NCBI GenBank assembly: GCA_012271125.1 | Contig: JAAXHB010000190.1 | Location: forward strand, 1 to 5,755 | From: Actinomycetota bacterium | GTDB taxonomy: Bacteria > Actinomycetota > Acidimicrobiia > Acidimicrobiales > Aldehydirespiratoraceae | DNA length: 5,755 nt | Direction of reading: 5' to 3' | Shown here: piece after piece, positions 4,512 through 5,755 of the stretch | How positions within the stretch are numbered: position 1 is the first letter of the stretch | How the letters are laid out: each line of letters begins with the position of its first letter | Notes under the pieces: model-generated | Seen by the model: the letters and a program-made list of their open reading frames with translations, nothing else | What the model was told of the DNA's origin: nothing | The model's database searches: none | Program-made: the position numbers and the translations under genes

Positions 4512-5755
4512 ATGCCCATGACTACGTTCCCAACCACAATGACAACTTCGGCGACAACTCCGGCGACATCCACGCCGTCGCCAACTACGGCAACTGCAGC
4601 CGCCACACGTCACCGGCCACGAGGTCTCGACGACAACACCATCGGCATCCGCCGCTACTTCACCCGCAGCACCTCCAGCCCCACAGACGTCACAGACAAC
4701 ACTGTCACCGGCAACACCGACCCCGCCGACCTCTTCGAATGGGAACTCCGTGACGCCCGCCTAATCGACCACCGAGACGGCTCGGTCGCCTTCGAACAAA
4801 AAAACGTCGAAGTCCCCAAAAACTGGTCCCAAAACGCCACCAACATCCTCGCCCAAAAATACTTCCGAGGCACCCTCGGCACCCCCGAACGAGAAACCTC
4901 CCTCAAACAAGTCGCCCAACGCATCGCCGGCACCATCGCCAACTGGGGCGAACAAGACGGCTACTTCGCCGACACCGCCGAACGCCAAGCCTTCGAAGCC
5001 GAACTCAAATACCTCCTCTACTCCCAACGAGCCGCCTTTAACTCACCGGTCTGGTTCAACATCGGCGTCGCAGACGTCCCCCAGCAAGCCTCCGCCTGCT
5101 TCATCTTGTCCGTCGACGACACAATGGAATCGATCCTGCAGTGGTACGCCGAAGAAGGCATGATCTTCAAAGGCGGCTCCGGTGCCGGCGTCAACCTCTC
5201 AGCCATCCGCGGCAGCTGCGAAATCCTCCGCGGCGGCGGCACCGCATCAGGCCCGGTCAGCTTCATGCGCGGCGCAGACGCCTCCGCCGGCACCATCAAA
5301 TCCGGCGGCAAAACCCGCCGCGCCGCCAAGATGGTCGTCTTGGACGCCAACCACCCCGACGTCGAAGAGTTCGTCTGGTGCAAAGCCCGTGAGGAGCGCA
5401 AATCCCGAGCACTGGCCGCCGCCGGCTTCGACATGGGCATCGACGGCATCGACGCCAACTCCATCCAATACCAAAACGCCAACAACTCCGTGCGTGTCCC
5501 CGACGAGTTCATGCAAGCCGCCCTCACCGATGCCCCCTGGAACCTCACCGCCCGCACCGACGGCACCACCACCAAGACCGTTCCCGCCCGCAAGCTCCTG
5601 CGTGACATCGCCGAAGCCGCCTGGGAATGCGCCGATCCCGGCATGCAGTTCGAGACCACCATCAACCGCTGGCACACCGCCGCTACAACCGGCCCCATCA
5701 ACGCCTCCAACCCCTGCTCTGAATACGTCCACCTCGACGACAGCGCCTGCAACCT
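4512..5755 (+). CDS. nrdJ: adenosylcobalamin-dependent class II ribonucleotide reductase NrdJ (3' end outside window)
   Basis: Reduces ribonucleotides to deoxyribonucleotides for DNA synthesis and repair, using a thiyl radical generated from adenosylcobalamin and working without oxygen dependence. The frame is open to the window end: 414 codons, perhaps half the protein. Family blocks appear in order: DGSVAFEQKNVEVP, NATNILAQKYFRG, NSPVWFNIG (177-183 for its first seven residues), QASACFILSVDDTMESI with the reducing Cys196, GGSGAGVNLS (221-230), GPVSFMRGADASAGTIKSGG, QNANNSVRVPDEFM and NPCSEYVHLD. The last holds the active-site Asn400, thiyl-radical Cys402 and Glu404. The partner cysteines and C-terminal region are missing. 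Residues 1-37 are a Thr/Ser/Pro/Ala-rich tail. In-frame starts are ATG 4512, 4518 and 4539, with no later ATG, GTG or TTG before the conserved part, so at least 28 tail residues are real. A weak AAGG lies at 4504-4507. No cobalamin riboswitch is visible. Confidence 0.95.
   Translation, partial: MPMTTFPTTMTTSATTPATSTPSPTTATAAATRHRPRGLDDNTIGIRRYFTRSTSSPTDVTDNTVTGNTDPADLFEWELRDARLIDHRDGSVAFEQKNVEVPKNWSQNATNILAQKYFRGTLGTPERETSLKQVAQRIAGTIANWGEQDGYFADTAERQAFEAELKYLLYSQRAAFNSPVWFNIGVADVPQQASACFILSVDDTMESILQWYAEEGMIFKGGSGAGVNLSAIRGSCEILRGGGTASGPVSFMRGADASAGTIKSGGKTRRAAKMVVLDANHPDVEEFVWCKAREERKSRALAAAGFDMGIDGIDANSIQYQNANNSVRVPDEFMQAALTDAPWNLTARTDGTTTKTVPARKLLRDIAEAAWECADPGMQFETTINRWHTAATTGPINASNPCSEYVHLDDSACN
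4545..4568 (+). repeat. 12-bp tandem repeat in the nrdJ N-terminal tail
   Basis: ACTTCGGCGACA (4545-4556) and ACTCCGGCGACA (4557-4568) are adjacent and differ at one base. They encode TSAT-TPAT, the centre of the low-complexity tail. The unit keeps the frame, so the tail probably grew by repeat slippage. Confidence 0.7.

Noticed and set aside
5018..5752. Long minus-strand open frame opposite nrdJ
   Set aside because: It is a shadow of nrdJ, whose plus-strand translation contains all class II reductase motifs; G/C-rich codons leave the antisense frames open.

Overview
The window looks like a chromosomal piece of a moderately high-GC actinobacterium. Supporting signs are actinobacterial/Bacillus-type SOS boxes (CGAAC-N4-GTTC), an actinobacterial-style LexA, a class II ribonucleotide reductase close to lexA, and a stand-alone RibD_C-type reductase. 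A placement near Acidimicrobiia is a guess from general gene style, not something the sequence proves. I see no transposon, phage gene, tRNA, rRNA or CRISPR array.

Layout. Positions 1-2442 (+ strand) carry a lysine/diaminopimelate cluster: the 3' end of dapC, a complete dapD and a complete dapE. These are three consecutive steps of the succinylase branch, probably one operon. lexA (3105-2479, - strand) converges on dapE with only 36 bp between the stops. Upstream of lexA lies about 440 bp (3106-3545) holding two LexA boxes wrapped around a minus-strand promoter, several stem-loops, a cluster of DnaA-box-like 9-mers, and an 89-codon open frame. That frame has its own Shine-Dalgarno sequence and ends in TAATG on the lexA start. 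Next comes a minus-strand pyrimidine-reductase-family gene (4310-3546). It diverges across about 200 bp from nrdJ, which begins at 4512 (+) and runs off the window.

How the parts work together. The dap genes make LL-diaminopimelate for peptidoglycan and lysine. LexA represses the SOS regulon and appears to repress its own transcript through the double box. NrdJ makes deoxynucleotides using adenosylcobalamin. The RibD_C-type enzyme is an NAD(P)H-dependent reductase of uncertain substrate.

The main candidate for something undescribed is the lexA leader: a possible small SOS-controlled protein translationally coupled to LexA, with phased DnaA-box-like sites in the same leader and further near-matches beside nrdJ. 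The case for the small protein is real but mixed, because its codon use differs from lexA. Other points are three start-site corrections (dapD, lexA, reductase), an E. coli-type rather than mycobacterial-type DapD, a 15-bp in-frame duplication in dapE, a strand-polar AGGGGAG heptamer, and a C-over-G bias on the + strand that persists whichever strand is coding.
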